Source: Synechococcus sp. CS-1330 (GTDB taxonomy: Bacteria; Cyanobacteriota; Cyanobacteriia; PCC-6307; Cyanobiaceae). From it: a DNA stretch of 34,336 bases. This document shows positions 16,082 through 24,062 of this stretch, piece by piece. The stretch lies in contig JAHLYR010000060.1 in assembly GCA_025128025.1 (NCBI GenBank), positions 1 to 34,336 of the forward strand. Reading direction: 5' to 3'. The position numbers were made by a program, and so were the translations under genes. The notes beneath the pieces were generated by a model. That model saw nothing but the letters and a program-made list of their open reading frames with translations, made no database searches and was not told the origin of the DNA. How positions within the stretch are numbered: the first letter of the stretch is position 1; the number at the start of each line of letters is the position of its first letter.

Positions 16082-16555
16082 ATGCGCATCCTCGGCATCG
16101 ATCCCGGCCTGGCCCGCGTGGGCTATGGGGTGATCGAAGTGGAGGAGCGCCGCGGTGGTGCCCAGCAGCTGCTCGATTGCGGCATCATCAGCACCGAGCC
16201 TGGCCGCAGCGAAGGGGAGCGGATGGTGGAGATCGCCCGCGACCTGCGGGTGCTAATCCGCACCTGGAAGCCCCAGCTGGCGGTGGTGGAGAAGTTTTTC
16301 TTCTACCGCTCCAGCACCACAATCTCGGTGGTGCAGGCCCGGGGCGTGCTGATGATGACCCTGGCCCGCTTTGGCGTGGCGGTGGTGGAGTTTCCGCCGA
16401 TGCAGATCAAGCAAGCCCTCACCGGCCATGGCCACGCCCAGAAAGATGAGGTGCTTGAAGCGGTGATGCGCGAGCTCAACCTCGACACCCCGCCCCGCCC
16501 CGATGACGCCGCCGATGCCCTAGCCGCCGCCCTCACCGGCTGGTTCCAGCGATGA
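16082..16555 (+). CDS. ruvC: Holliday junction resolvase RuvC
   Basis: RuvC (157 residues) is the RNase H-fold endonuclease that cleaves Holliday junctions after RuvAB branch migration. Acidic catalytic residues are Asp7 ([14 protein letters not shown]), Glu70 ([13 protein letters not shown]) and the Asp pair in [13 protein letters not shown] (141-145). The FFFYRSSTT segment replaces the FFGKNAQS-type segment of proteobacterial RuvC. It is immediately downstream of vapC and overlaps the next gene by 4 bases. Confidence 0.96.
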   Translation: MRILGIDPGLARVGYGVIEVEERRGGAQQLLDCGIISTEPGRSEGERMVEIARDLRVLIRTWKPQLAVVEKFFFYRSSTTISVVQARGVLMMTLARFGVAVVEFPPMQIKQALTGHGHAQKDEVLEAVMRELNLDTPPRPDDAADALAAALTGWFQR

Positions 16556-17121
16556 GCGCCAAAGCCAGCCTGCGGCGCCACTTCCGCCCCCTGCGCCAGA
16601 GCCTGCTCGAGGGTGTGGAGGCCGCGATCTTGGCCCAGGCCCGCCGGCACATTCCCGCCCTGCTGCCCGCCGGCCGTGCCCTGGGCCTCTACTGGCCCCT
16701 GCCCGGCGAGGTCGACCTGCGGGAGCTGGAAATCCTGCTGCCGGGCCGGCTGGCCCTGCCCGCCATCACCGCCGCCCCAGGCGATCCGGCAGCCCGGCTG
16801 GTGTTTCGCCCCTGGCGTAGCGGCGACCCCCTGGAGCCAGATAGCTGCCGCATCCCGGCACCGCTAGCCGGCGCCGGGGAGCTGCCAGCCCAGGCGCTGG
16901 GGCTGCTGCTGGTTCCGGCGCTGGCCTGCGATGGGGCGGGCATCCGCCTGGGCTACGGCGGCGGCTGGTACGACCGGCTGCGGGCCGACCCCAGCTGGGC
17001 CCAAGTGCCGGCGCTGGCGGTGCTGCCCCGCGGCTGCCGGGTTGGGCAGCTGCCACGCGACCCCTGGGATGTGCCCCTTCAGGGCTGGCTCGATGAAGAA
17101 GGCCTGGGGAAACTTTCTTAA
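16552..17121 (+). CDS. 5-formyltetrahydrofolate cyclo-ligase
   Basis: This 189-residue enzyme (MTHFS/YgfA family) converts 5-formyl-THF to 5,10-methenyl-THF with ATP, returning the folate storage form to one-carbon metabolism. The C-terminal signature is [10 protein letters not shown], preceded by [15 protein letters not shown]. The substrate-side segment [18 protein letters not shown] is typical. The N-terminal basic helix ([15 protein letters not shown]) corresponds to the usual ATP-contacting start. It overlaps the ruvC stop (ATGA). A short stem AAGGG-AA-CCCTT lies just past the stop. Confidence 0.92.
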   Translation: MSAKASLRRHFRPLRQSLLEGVEAAILAQARRHIPALLPAGRALGLYWPLPGEVDLRELEILLPGRLALPAITAAPGDPAARLVFRPWRSGDPLEPDSCRIPAPLAGAGELPAQALGLLLVPALACDGAGIRLGYGGGWYDRLRADPSWAQVPALAVLPRGCRVGQLPRDPWDVPLQGWLDEEGLGKLS

Positions 17122-17172
17122 GGGAACCCTTCTTGACAATGCCTTTACACGGGGCCCACTGCGAGCAGCTAT

Positions 17173-17382
17173 TTGCCAGGATCAGTTCATAGAACAGGCC
17201 ACGCCTTGGATCTCAACGCTTTTACTGCTCCCTGCAGCTACGCCTCGGTCCCGGAAAGGGTCTTGGCTGCCGAACTTCAGGATCGCGGCCAGAGCCACGA
17301 CGCCCTCTCGATGATGGTGAGTTCGATGGTGCGGATGGTGCAAGCCGGCAAAAGTAGCGATAGTCGTTGGCAAGCTTCCTGA
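17173..17382 (+). CDS. Doubtful small ORF, no recognised family
   Basis: This 69-codon frame (TTG start) ends 7 bases before the next gene. The C-terminal half (VPERVLAAELQDRGQSHDAL...) looks helical and its codons become GC-rich at third positions. The first half does not look coding, and no motif is recognised. I keep it as a weak candidate because it occupies most of the 268-base gap and is spaced like an operon partner. It may simply be chance. Confidence 0.25.
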   Translation: MPGSVHRTGHALDLNAFTAPCSYASVPERVLAAELQDRGQSHDALSMMVSSMVRMVQAGKSSDSRWQAS

Positions 17383-17389
17383 TTCAGCC

Positions 17390-17827
17390 ATGAATCTGCG
17401 TGTGATTCCGGCCCTGCTGCTGTTTGTCAGCGCCGCCCCGGCCCATAGCCACGCGATTGAAAGCAGCCTGGAGCGCCTGAGCAGCCTCAGCGATCAACTG
17501 GTGCTCGACAGCCGTTTCGGCAATGGGGAGCCCGCCGATGATGCGGTGGTGCGACTGGTGCCCCCCAACGGTGAACCGGTCGAAGTAGGTCGCACCAATG
17601 CCAGCGGCCAACTCCGCTTCCAGCTGCCTAGCAATGCAACCTCCGCCTGGGAACTGCAAGTAGACCGCGGCCCAGGCCACCGCGACTATCTCGAGCTACC
17701 GGGGTCAGCACCGGCCCTCTCAACTCGCTTCAACAGCTCCCGAACAGGGCTGGCACTGCTCGGCCTCAGCGCTGCAGCAGGCGCCCTGGGAGGAGCCCTG
17801 AGCTGGCGCCGCGGCGGCCGGCGCTGA
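17390..17827 (+). CDS. Small exported protein with C-terminal membrane anchor
   Basis: The 145-residue protein has a signal peptide (IPALLLFVSAAPAHSHA) and a short helical stretch. A beta-sandwich-like segment (DAVVRLVPPNGEPVEVGRTNASGQLRFQLP) resembles carboxypeptidase-regulatory or transthyretin-like domains. The C-terminus is a membrane helix (LALLGLSAAAGALGGALSW) with a positively charged end (RRGGRR). Similar small exported proteins accompany Ni/Co transport genes in some bacteria, but nothing here confirms that. Its stop shares a base with the sufE start (TGATG), so the two are translationally coupled. Confidence 0.75.
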   Translation: MNLRVIPALLLFVSAAPAHSHAIESSLERLSSLSDQLVLDSRFGNGEPADDAVVRLVPPNGEPVEVGRTNASGQLRFQLPSNATSAWELQVDRGPGHRDYLELPGSAPALSTRFNSSRTGLALLGLSAAAGALGGALSWRRGGRR

Positions 17828-18258
17828 TGAGCATTGCCCCCAGCGGCAGTCCGGCCCTCGACCGCATGGTGGAGCGCCTCGCCAGCACCAGCGATCCCCG
17901 CCGCCGCTACGAATATGTGCTTTGGCTGGCCAAAAAACTCGCGCCCCTGCCCGAGGAATTTCGCAATGACGCCTTCAAGGTGAAGGGCTGCGTTTCGCAG
18001 GTATTTGTGGTGGCGGAGTTGGTCGATGGCGCCCTGCACTGGCGCGGTGACTCCGACGCCGCCATCACTAAGGGACTGCTGGCCCTGCTGATCGAGGGAC
18101 TGGAAGGGCTGACCCCGCAGCAGGCCACCGCCATCGATCCGGCCTTCATCGCCGCCACTGGCCTGCAGGCCAGCCTGACCCCCTCAAGGGCCAACGGCTT
18201 TCTCAATATCCTGCGGCTGATGCAGGCCCAAGCCCAGTCCTTGGCGGCCACCCCCTAG
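17827..18258 (+). CDS. sufE: Sulfur acceptor protein SufE
   Basis: SufE (143 residues) accepts persulfide sulfur from the cysteine desulfurase SufS and passes it to SufB during Fe-S cluster assembly. The active Cys lies in VKGCVSQVFV. The surrounding EYVLWLAKKLAPLPEEFR and the later RANGFLNILRLM segments are family-typical. Picocyanobacteria depend on Fe-S clusters for photosystem I, and the SUF system is their main route. It starts in the stop codon of the small exported protein. Confidence 0.94.
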   Translation: MSIAPSGSPALDRMVERLASTSDPRRRYEYVLWLAKKLAPLPEEFRNDAFKVKGCVSQVFVVAELVDGALHWRGDSDAAITKGLLALLIEGLEGLTPQQATAIDPAFIAATGLQASLTPSRANGFLNILRLMQAQAQSLAATP

Positions 18259-18306
18259 ACCAAGCCAGTTGATTTCTAGGATCAGCCAATTGATACCCCC
18301 CAACGC

Positions 18307-19620
18307 ATGACCATCGGCATCGGCTTGCTCGGGCTCGGCACGGTGGGGGCTGGTGTGGCAGCCATCCTGGCGACCCCGGCCGGCCGCCATCCGCTGGTGG
18401 GAGAGCTCGAATTGCGGCGGGTAGCCGTGCGCGACTTAAACAGGCCGCGCACGGTGGCGCTGGCAGCCGAACTGCTCAGCACCGACCCAGAAGCCGTGGT
18501 CGACGACCCGGCGGTCGACATCGTGGTGGAGGTGATGGGCGGCCTGGAGCCGGCCCGCTCCCTGATCCTGCGGGCGATTGCGGCCGGCAAACCGGTAGTA
18601 ACCGCCAACAAGGCCGTCATTGCCCGCTACGGCGAGGAGATCGCCGCCGCCGCCGCCCGCAGTGGGGTGTACGTGCTGATCGAAGCCGCCGTAGGTGGCG
18701 GCATCCCGATCATCGAGCCCCTGAAGCAGTCGCTGGGAGCCAACCGGATCCAGCGGGTGAGCGGCATCATCAACGGCACCACCAACTACATCCTCAGCCG
18801 CATGGCGGCAGAGGGAGCCGCCTACTCAGACGTGCTGGCTGACGCCCAGCGGCTGGGCTACGCCGAAGCCGACCCCGCCGCTGATGTGCAGGGGGGAGAT
18901 GCCGCCGACAAGATCGCAATTTTGGCGGGCCTGGCCTACGGCGGTCCGGTACCCCGCGAGGCCATCCCAACGGAGGGGATCGACCAGCTCGATGCCCGCG
19001 ATATCGCCTACGCCGAGCAGCTTGGCTACGTGGTGAAGCTCTTGGCCGTAGCCCAGGCCATGCCCGGCGAGCAAGCCGAGCAGCTACTGGATGTGCGCGT
19101 CCATCCCACCCTGCTGCCCAAGGCCCATCCGCTAGCCGGGGTGAATGGGGTCAATAACGCGATCCTGGTGGAGGGCGACCCCGTGGGTCAGGTGATGTTT
19201 TACGGGCCCGGGGCTGGAGCAGGACCCACCGCATCGGCGGTGGTGGCCGACATTCTCAACATCGCCGGCATCCGCCAGGCCACCGGCGGTGGGGGCACTC
19301 AGGCGCCCCTCGATCCCCTGCTGGCCGCTGGCAGCTGGCGCGACTGCCGCCTGGTGGAGAGCGCCGTAACCAGCCACCGCAACTACTTGCGGCTGCGCAC
19401 CAGCGACCGGGCCGGCGTGATCGGTGCGATCGGCACCTGCTTTGGCGAAGCGGGGGTGTCGATTCAATCGATAGTGCAGTTCGAAACCCAGAGCGCCGGC
19501 GGCGCCGAAATCGTGGTGATCACCCACGAGGTTTGCGAAGCCAACTTCCGCCAAGCCCTTGCCGCAATCGAAGCCCTGACAGATGTTCAGGCCGTGGCCG
19601 CCTGCCTGCGCACCCTGTAA
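18307..19620 (+). CDS. hom: Homoserine dehydrogenase
   Basis: The 437-residue monofunctional enzyme reduces aspartate semialdehyde to homoserine, feeding threonine and methionine. It has an N-terminal NAD(P) motif (GLLGLGTVGAGVA), the catalytic-domain signature EAAVGGGIPIIEPLKQSL with GIINGTTNYIL, and a C-terminal ACT domain (about 350-437; RAGVIGAIGTCFGEAGVSIQSIVQ) for feedback control by threonine. Length is standard for the ACT-bearing class. It begins 48 bases after sufE. Confidence 0.96.
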   Translation: MTIGIGLLGLGTVGAGVAAILATPAGRHPLVGELELRRVAVRDLNRPRTVALAAELLSTDPEAVVDDPAVDIVVEVMGGLEPARSLILRAIAAGKPVVTANKAVIARYGEEIAAAAARSGVYVLIEAAVGGGIPIIEPLKQSLGANRIQRVSGIINGTTNYILSRMAAEGAAYSDVLADAQRLGYAEADPAADVQGGDAADKIAILAGLAYGGPVPREAIPTEGIDQLDARDIAYAEQLGYVVKLLAVAQAMPGEQAEQLLDVRVHPTLLPKAHPLAGVNGVNNAILVEGDPVGQVMFYGPGAGAGPTASAVVADILNIAGIRQATGGGGTQAPLDPLLAAGSWRDCRLVESAVTSHRNYLRLRTSDRAGVIGAIGTCFGEAGVSIQSIVQFETQSAGGAEIVVITHEVCEANFRQALAAIEALTDVQAVAACLRTL

Positions 19621-19881
19621 CAGCGGGGCTGATTGGCTCCATCAGGTCTCCAAATCGCCATCAGCTGGCCAATGGGGCCAGCGGCAGGCCACAGTGGGGG
19701 CATAAATCGAAAGCAATTATTAAGACCCCAGCGGGGTCTGATCTGGAGGGGGCAGCTGCTGCGGCAAGCCCTGTCGAGATCCCCACACCCAGGCCGATGT
19801 TTGTAGCGAGGCGAACAGTGTTCAGCCCCTGTCCCCCGCAGCATCTGCCCAGCAAGCACCAATCAGTTAATCCCTAATCCC
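19621..19881. other. Intergenic spacer with a strong hairpin
   Basis: No gene is supported here. A perfect 7-bp stem AGACCCC / GGGGTCT with a 3-base loop (19723-19739) is preceded on the plus strand by an AT-rich tract (CAATTATTA). There is no T-run after it on the plus strand. Read on the minus strand, the hairpin is followed by TAATAATT. It could be a terminator, a processing site or part of a regulatory leader. Confidence 0.4.
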
Positions 19882-20106
19882 ATGAACGGCCCCACCTGCT
19901 CCAGTGCCCAGGCCTCGAGCACATTCAACCTTCACCAAGGCGCCTGCGTGCACCTTGAAAGTGATGAGCAGCTCTACCAAGTGATTGGCGTCGACGACCA
20001 CCACGACCGCTGCTGGCTGCGCCGCTGGCCCCTGGCGCGTCAGGGATCGGAAGTGTTTGAAATTTCCCTGCAACAGGTGCGCCCTACCTGGCCGCGGCGG
20101 TCTTGA
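19882..20106 (+). CDS. Small conserved-looking cyanobacterial protein
   Basis: This 74-residue soluble protein has no signal peptide or membrane segment. Its core (VHLESDEQLYQVIGVDDHHDRCWLRRWPL) looks like a compact beta-barrel or SH3-like fold, and reads like small conserved proteins of Synechococcus/Prochlorococcus that I cannot name. Codon use is coding-like. It ends 25 bases before the ABC binding-protein gene. No function is assigned. Confidence 0.65.
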   Translation: MNGPTCSSAQASSTFNLHQGACVHLESDEQLYQVIGVDDHHDRCWLRRWPLARQGSEVFEISLQQVRPTWPRRS

Positions 20107-20131
20107 ATGGCGTTGATTTGACGGCCGCCCC

Positions 20132-21754
20132 TTGCCCCGCGCTCCGCGGCTAACCCAAACCCTGGCAGCAGCCCTGCTGACCAGCGGCCTGGCAGCTGGT
20201 CTGGCCCTCTCCGGCTGCCGGCCCAAGCACGAGGCGTCGGCCAACCGGCTGGTAATTGCCAGCAAAAACCGCATCGACACGGTTGATCCAGGCGGCGCCT
20301 ACACCTTCGGCGCCATGCAGCTGCTGAGTGCGATCGGAGATACGCTCTATGCCATCAATGCCTCTGGCCAGCTGGAGCCGCGCCTGGCAGTGGGGCTGCC
20401 CCAGCTGAGTGCCGACGGCCTCAAGGCCCAGATCCAGCTGCGCCAGGACGTGAGCTTCCACGACGGCACGCCGTTTAATGCCGCGGCCATGGTGTTCAGC
20501 CTGGAGCGCTTCCTGGCTATCGGCAAGCTCAGCTACCTGCTGGGCGATCGGGTAGGTGCCGCGCGGGCTGTGGGGCCCTACACAATCGAGCTGACGCTGA
20601 AGCGCCCCTTCAGCCCCCTGGCCGAGCTGCTCAGCGCCGTCAACCTGACGCCCCTCTCCCCCAGCGCCTACAAAAACCACCGCACTCGCTTCCTCAACGA
20701 CCGCTTCGTGGGCACCGGGCCCTACCGGCTCAGCTTCTTCACAGGCCAGCAGCAACGCCTAGAGCCGTTTGCGGAGTATTGGGGGGCCAAACCCGCCAAT
20801 GGCGGCATCGACCTGGTGTCACTCAGTAATTCCACCGCCCTCTACGGCGCCCTGCAGAGCGGCGAGGTGGATGTGCTGCTCTCGACCAGCCTCGAAATCG
20901 ACCAGCAGGCCGCCTTGCAACGCCAGGCTGCGGCTGGAAGCCTACGGGAGGGCAGCGGTCCGGCACTGGAGATCGGCTACCTCACCCTGCTCACCGACCA
21001 GCCGCCCCTCAACGATCCCCGGCTGCGCCAAGCGGTGGCCTACAGCCTCGATCGCAACACCATCAGCCGCCGGGTGACCCTGGGCCTGCGGCCGCCCCTG
21101 CGCGAGCTGGTGCCCCCCAGCCTCAAGGGCTCCGACCCCCAGGCCTGGCCCAGCTACAACCCAGCTAAGGCCCGCCAGCTCTATCGCCAAGCCGGCTATT
21201 GCCAGGGCAAGCGCCTGGCCCTGCCGCTCACCTTCCGCTCCAACATTCCCGCCGACCGGATGTTTGCCCTCACCTGGCAGGCCCAGCTGCAGCAGGATCT
21301 GGGCGATTGCGTTGAGCTCGAGGTGACCGGCATGGAGGCCACCACCGCCTACCGCCAACTGGGGGAGGGGGCCTTCCCGCTAATCCTGCTGGAGTGGATG
21401 GGCGACTTCCCCGATGCCGACAACTATCTGGTGCCCTTGCTGGGCTGTGAGGAGGCCCGCGGGGAGCGCTGTCTCAAGGGGGCCAGCGCCGCCAGTGGCA
21501 GTTTCTGGGCCAAACCCGGCCTGCAACAAGACCTGGAGCGCAGTGCTTATGTAGCTGGCCCCGCCCGCGCCGCCCTGCTGCGCCGCATCCAGCGCCAAAC
21601 CGCCGCCGCCAACCCCTACCTACCGGTGTGGCTGGTGGCACCGCGAGCCTGGGCCAAGCCCAGCATCAGCCAGCCCCGTTTCGATGGCTCCGGCCGCCTA
21701 CTGCTACGGGAATTGACCCGTAAGCAGACCCCCCAAGGGAGCACCAAACCATGA
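20132..21754 (+). CDS. ABC transporter substrate-binding lipoprotein (family 5, peptide/nickel type)
   Basis: This 540-residue lipoprotein has a signal peptide with a lipobox ending LALSGC (Cys29). The family 5 (DppA/OppA/NikA) fold is supported by IDTVDPGGAYTFGAMQLL, VSFHDGTPFNAAAMVFSLER, RFVGTGPYRLSFF and PPLNDPRLRQAVAYSLDR. The ligand is probably a peptide or metal chelate; the sequence does not decide. The TTG start at 20132 gives a well-formed signal peptide. The stop overlaps the permease gene (ATGA). Confidence 0.9.
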   Translation: MPRAPRLTQTLAAALLTSGLAAGLALSGCRPKHEASANRLVIASKNRIDTVDPGGAYTFGAMQLLSAIGDTLYAINASGQLEPRLAVGLPQLSADGLKAQIQLRQDVSFHDGTPFNAAAMVFSLERFLAIGKLSYLLGDRVGAARAVGPYTIELTLKRPFSPLAELLSAVNLTPLSPSAYKNHRTRFLNDRFVGTGPYRLSFFTGQQQRLEPFAEYWGAKPANGGIDLVSLSNSTALYGALQSGEVDVLLSTSLEIDQQAALQRQAAAGSLREGSGPALEIGYLTLLTDQPPLNDPRLRQAVAYSLDRNTISRRVTLGLRPPLRELVPPSLKGSDPQAWPSYNPAKARQLYRQAGYCQGKRLALPLTFRSNIPADRMFALTWQAQLQQDLGDCVELEVTGMEATTAYRQLGEGAFPLILLEWMGDFPDADNYLVPLLGCEEARGERCLKGASAASGSFWAKPGLQQDLERSAYVAGPARAALLRRIQRQTAAANPYLPVWLVAPRAWAKPSISQPRFDGSGRLLLRELTRKQTPQGSTKP

Positions 21755-22782
21755 GTCGCCGCCGGGCCCTATCGCGCTACCTGGCCGCCCGAGTGGCGCT
21801 GGCGCCATTGATGTTGTGGCTGATCGCCAGCATGGTTTTTCTGCTGCTGCGGCTGGCGCCAGGGGATCCGATCGACGCCCTACTCGGCACCCGCGCTCCC
21901 GAAAGCGCCCGAGCAGCGCTGCGGACCCAGCTGGGCCTGGATCAACCATTGCTGCACCAATACGGCAGCTTCCTAGGGAAATTGCTGCACGGCGACCTAG
22001 GCACCTCGCTCACCAACCAGGAACCGGTGACGGAAGTGATTCGCCAAAGCCTGCCGGCCTCCCTGGAGCTGGGGGTGGTGGCCCTGCTGCTGGCTGCCGT
22101 TGTGGGTTTAGCGGTGGGCTTTTCCGGCATTGCCCGCCCAGAAGGCAAGCTCGATCTGGCCGGCCGGCTCTACGGCATCGGCACCTATGCCCTACCGCCC
22201 TTCTGGGCCGCGATGGTGGTGCAGCTGGTGTTTGCGGTGTGGCTGGGCTGGCTGCCGGTGGGGGGTCGCTTCCCGCCCACCTTGCTGCCGCCGGAGGGCA
22301 GCGGTTTCTACCTATTTGACAGCCTGCGCAGTGGCCTGGCCACGGGCGAATGGCAGCTGCTGCTGGGGAGTGTGCGCCATCTGGTGCTGCCAGCGGCCAC
22401 CCTGGGCCTATTGCTCAGCGGCATCTTCGCCAACTCACTGCGGCTCAATCTGCGCCGCACCCTCGGCTCCGATTACGTGGAAGCAGCCCGCAGCCGCGGC
22501 CTGGGCGAGGCCCGGGTGGTGCTGCGCCATGCCCTGCCCAATGCCCTGCTGCCGGTGCTCACGATCACGGGCATCACCGTGGCATCGCTGATCGGCGGGG
22601 CCCTGCTGATCGAGATCACCTACTCCTGGCCCGGCATCGCCTTCCGGCTGCAGGAAGCGATCGGCCAGCGCGACTACCCGCTGGTGCAGGGCATCGTGGT
22701 GGTGGTGGCCGGCCTGGTGGTGCTGGTGACGGTGCTGGTGGACTTGCTGGTGGCCGTGCTCGATCCGCGCATCAAGTTCTGA
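21751..22782 (+). CDS. ABC transporter permease (DppB/OppB type)
   Basis: The 343-residue inner-membrane protein has about six transmembrane helices. Its N-terminus is typical of the B-type permease (LIASMVFLLLRLAPGDPIDALLG, where the PGDP motif is conserved). The coupling loop is SDYVEAARSRGLGEARVVLRHALPNALLP (EAA motif), and it ends VDLLVAVLDPRIKF. It overlaps the binding-protein stop. No C-type permease or ATPase follows, so the rest of the transporter must be encoded elsewhere or shared. Confidence 0.93.
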   Translation: MSRRRALSRYLAARVALAPLMLWLIASMVFLLLRLAPGDPIDALLGTRAPESARAALRTQLGLDQPLLHQYGSFLGKLLHGDLGTSLTNQEPVTEVIRQSLPASLELGVVALLLAAVVGLAVGFSGIARPEGKLDLAGRLYGIGTYALPPFWAAMVVQLVFAVWLGWLPVGGRFPPTLLPPEGSGFYLFDSLRSGLATGEWQLLLGSVRHLVLPAATLGLLLSGIFANSLRLNLRRTLGSDYVEAARSRGLGEARVVLRHALPNALLPVLTITGITVASLIGGALLIEITYSWPGIAFRLQEAIGQRDYPLVQGIVVVVAGLVVLVTVLVDLLVAVLDPRIKF

Positions 22783-22816
22783 GGCTCAACCCTGAGCCTT
22801 AAACCTGAGCCTTAAA
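22783..22816 (+). terminator. Terminator-like hairpin with a 13-bp duplicated arm
   Basis: Directly after the permease stop, GGCTCA pairs with TGAGCC across a 4-base loop (22783-22798). The right arm belongs to a 13-bp unit CCTGAGCCTTAAA that is repeated perfectly (22791-22803 and 22804-22816). The same left arm can thus pair with either unit. The trailing sequence is TTAAA, not a real T-run. Confidence 0.4.
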
Positions 22817-22824
22817 CTTGCAAA

Positions 22825-22865
22825 ATCCTTGCAAATCGGGAGCCTTGCTCCTGAAATGCAAGGAT
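22825..22865. promoter_or_regulatory. Nested inverted repeats upstream of the AAA/DUF4143 gene
   Basis: Outer arms ATCCTTGCA (22825-22833) and TGCAAGGAT (22857-22865) enclose an inner stem GGAGC-CTT-GCTCC (22839-22851). The structure ends 27 bases before the GTG start at 22893. It may be an operator, a cruciform-forming leader or a remnant of a short mobile repeat. Its TTGCAAATCGGGAG segment resembles parts of the repeats near 27.06 and 27.74 kb. Confidence 0.45.
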
Positions 22866-22892
22866 AAATAGTTTAGAAAAGCAGAGGAGCCT

Positions 22893-24059
22893 GTGCTGCA
22901 GCGGCAGAAGCTGGCCTTGGTGCGCGAGCGGCTGGATCAGTTTCCCGCCGTGGCTCTGCTGGGCCCCAGACAGGTGGGCAAAACGACGCTCGCGGAACAG
23001 ATCGCCGCTGATCAAACGAGTCTCTATCTCGATCTGGAATCGCCAGGCGACCGAGCCAAACTGAGCGACCCCGAGCTGTATCTCAGCAGCCATGCCGACA
23101 AGCTGGTGATCCTCGATGAGGTGCAACGGCTGCCCGAGCTGTTTGCCGTGCTGCGAGGCCTGATCGACCAGGGCCGCCGCAGCGGCCGGCGGACTCATCG
23201 CTTTCTGCTGCTGGGTTCCGCCTCCCTCGATCTGCTGCGCCAATCGAGCGAATCTCTAGCGGGAAGGATCGCCTATCTGCAACTGGAGGGTTTCAACCTG
23301 CTGGAGGTGGGCGCGCCGCAGCAGGAGCAGCTTTGGATTCGCGGCGGCTTTCCGGAGAGCTTTCTGGCCGGCGATGAACCCGGCAGCGTGATCTGGCGCA
23401 GCAACTTCATTCGCACCTACCTGGAGCGGGACATTCCCCAGCTCGGTGCTCGGATCCCAGCGGAAACTCTGCGGCGCTTCTGGACCATGCTGGCCCACAA
23501 CCAGGGAGGCCTCCTAAACACTGCCCAGCTGGGCCGGGGACTGGGAGTGGATGGCAAAACGGCCGCTCGCTACCTAGATCTGCTGGTTGACCTGCTGCTG
23601 GTGCGACGGCTGCCACCATTCCACAGCAACACCGGCAAGCGGCTGGTGAAATCACCCAAGGTGTACGTGCGGGACAGTGGCGTGCTGCACACCCTGCTGG
23701 GACTGGACAACCGGGAAGCGGTCCTGGGCCACCCGGTGGCCGGCGGCAGCTGGGAGGGCTTCGTGATCGAGCAGCTGCTCAGCGTCGCTCCCGAGCGCAC
23801 ACAGGCTTGCTTCTACCGCAGCGCTGCCGGAGCTGAAATAGATTTGGTGCTGGATCTGCCTGGGCCCGAGCGCTGGGCGATCGAGGTGAAACGCGGCCTG
23901 GCCGCGAAACCAGGCAAGGGTTTCCACCAGGCCCGGGCCGACCTGCAGCCGCAGCGGAGCTTCCTGATTTACGCCGGTGACGAGCATTACGGCATCGGCG
24001 ATGGAATCGAGCGGATCAACCCCAGCCAGCTCTGCACCTTGCTGCAGGCCAGCCGCTGA
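22893..24059 (+). CDS. AAA_14/DUF4143 ATPase
   Basis: The 388-residue protein has an N-terminal AAA_14 P-loop domain: Walker A GPRQVGKT (24-31), Walker B KLVILDEVQRLPELF, and a sensor-like LLGSASLDLL. The C-terminal DUF4143 domain has a PD-(D/E)xK-like core (AGAEIDLVLDL ... WAIEVKRG). Such proteins are widespread, patchily distributed accessory genes of unclear function. Suggestions include defence and toxin-like roles, but none is established. The GTG start has an AGGAG site 3 bases upstream. The gene converges with the DUF1400 hydrolase, with 3 bases between the stops. Confidence 0.9.
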   Translation: MLQRQKLALVRERLDQFPAVALLGPRQVGKTTLAEQIAADQTSLYLDLESPGDRAKLSDPELYLSSHADKLVILDEVQRLPELFAVLRGLIDQGRRSGRRTHRFLLLGSASLDLLRQSSESLAGRIAYLQLEGFNLLEVGAPQQEQLWIRGGFPESFLAGDEPGSVIWRSNFIRTYLERDIPQLGARIPAETLRRFWTMLAHNQGGLLNTAQLGRGLGVDGKTAARYLDLLVDLLLVRRLPPFHSNTGKRLVKSPKVYVRDSGVLHTLLGLDNREAVLGHPVAGGSWEGFVIEQLLSVAPERTQACFYRSAAGAEIDLVLDLPGPERWAIEVKRGLAAKPGKGFHQARADLQPQRSFLIYAGDEHYGIGDGIERINPSQLCTLLQASR

Positions 24060-24062
24060 ATC

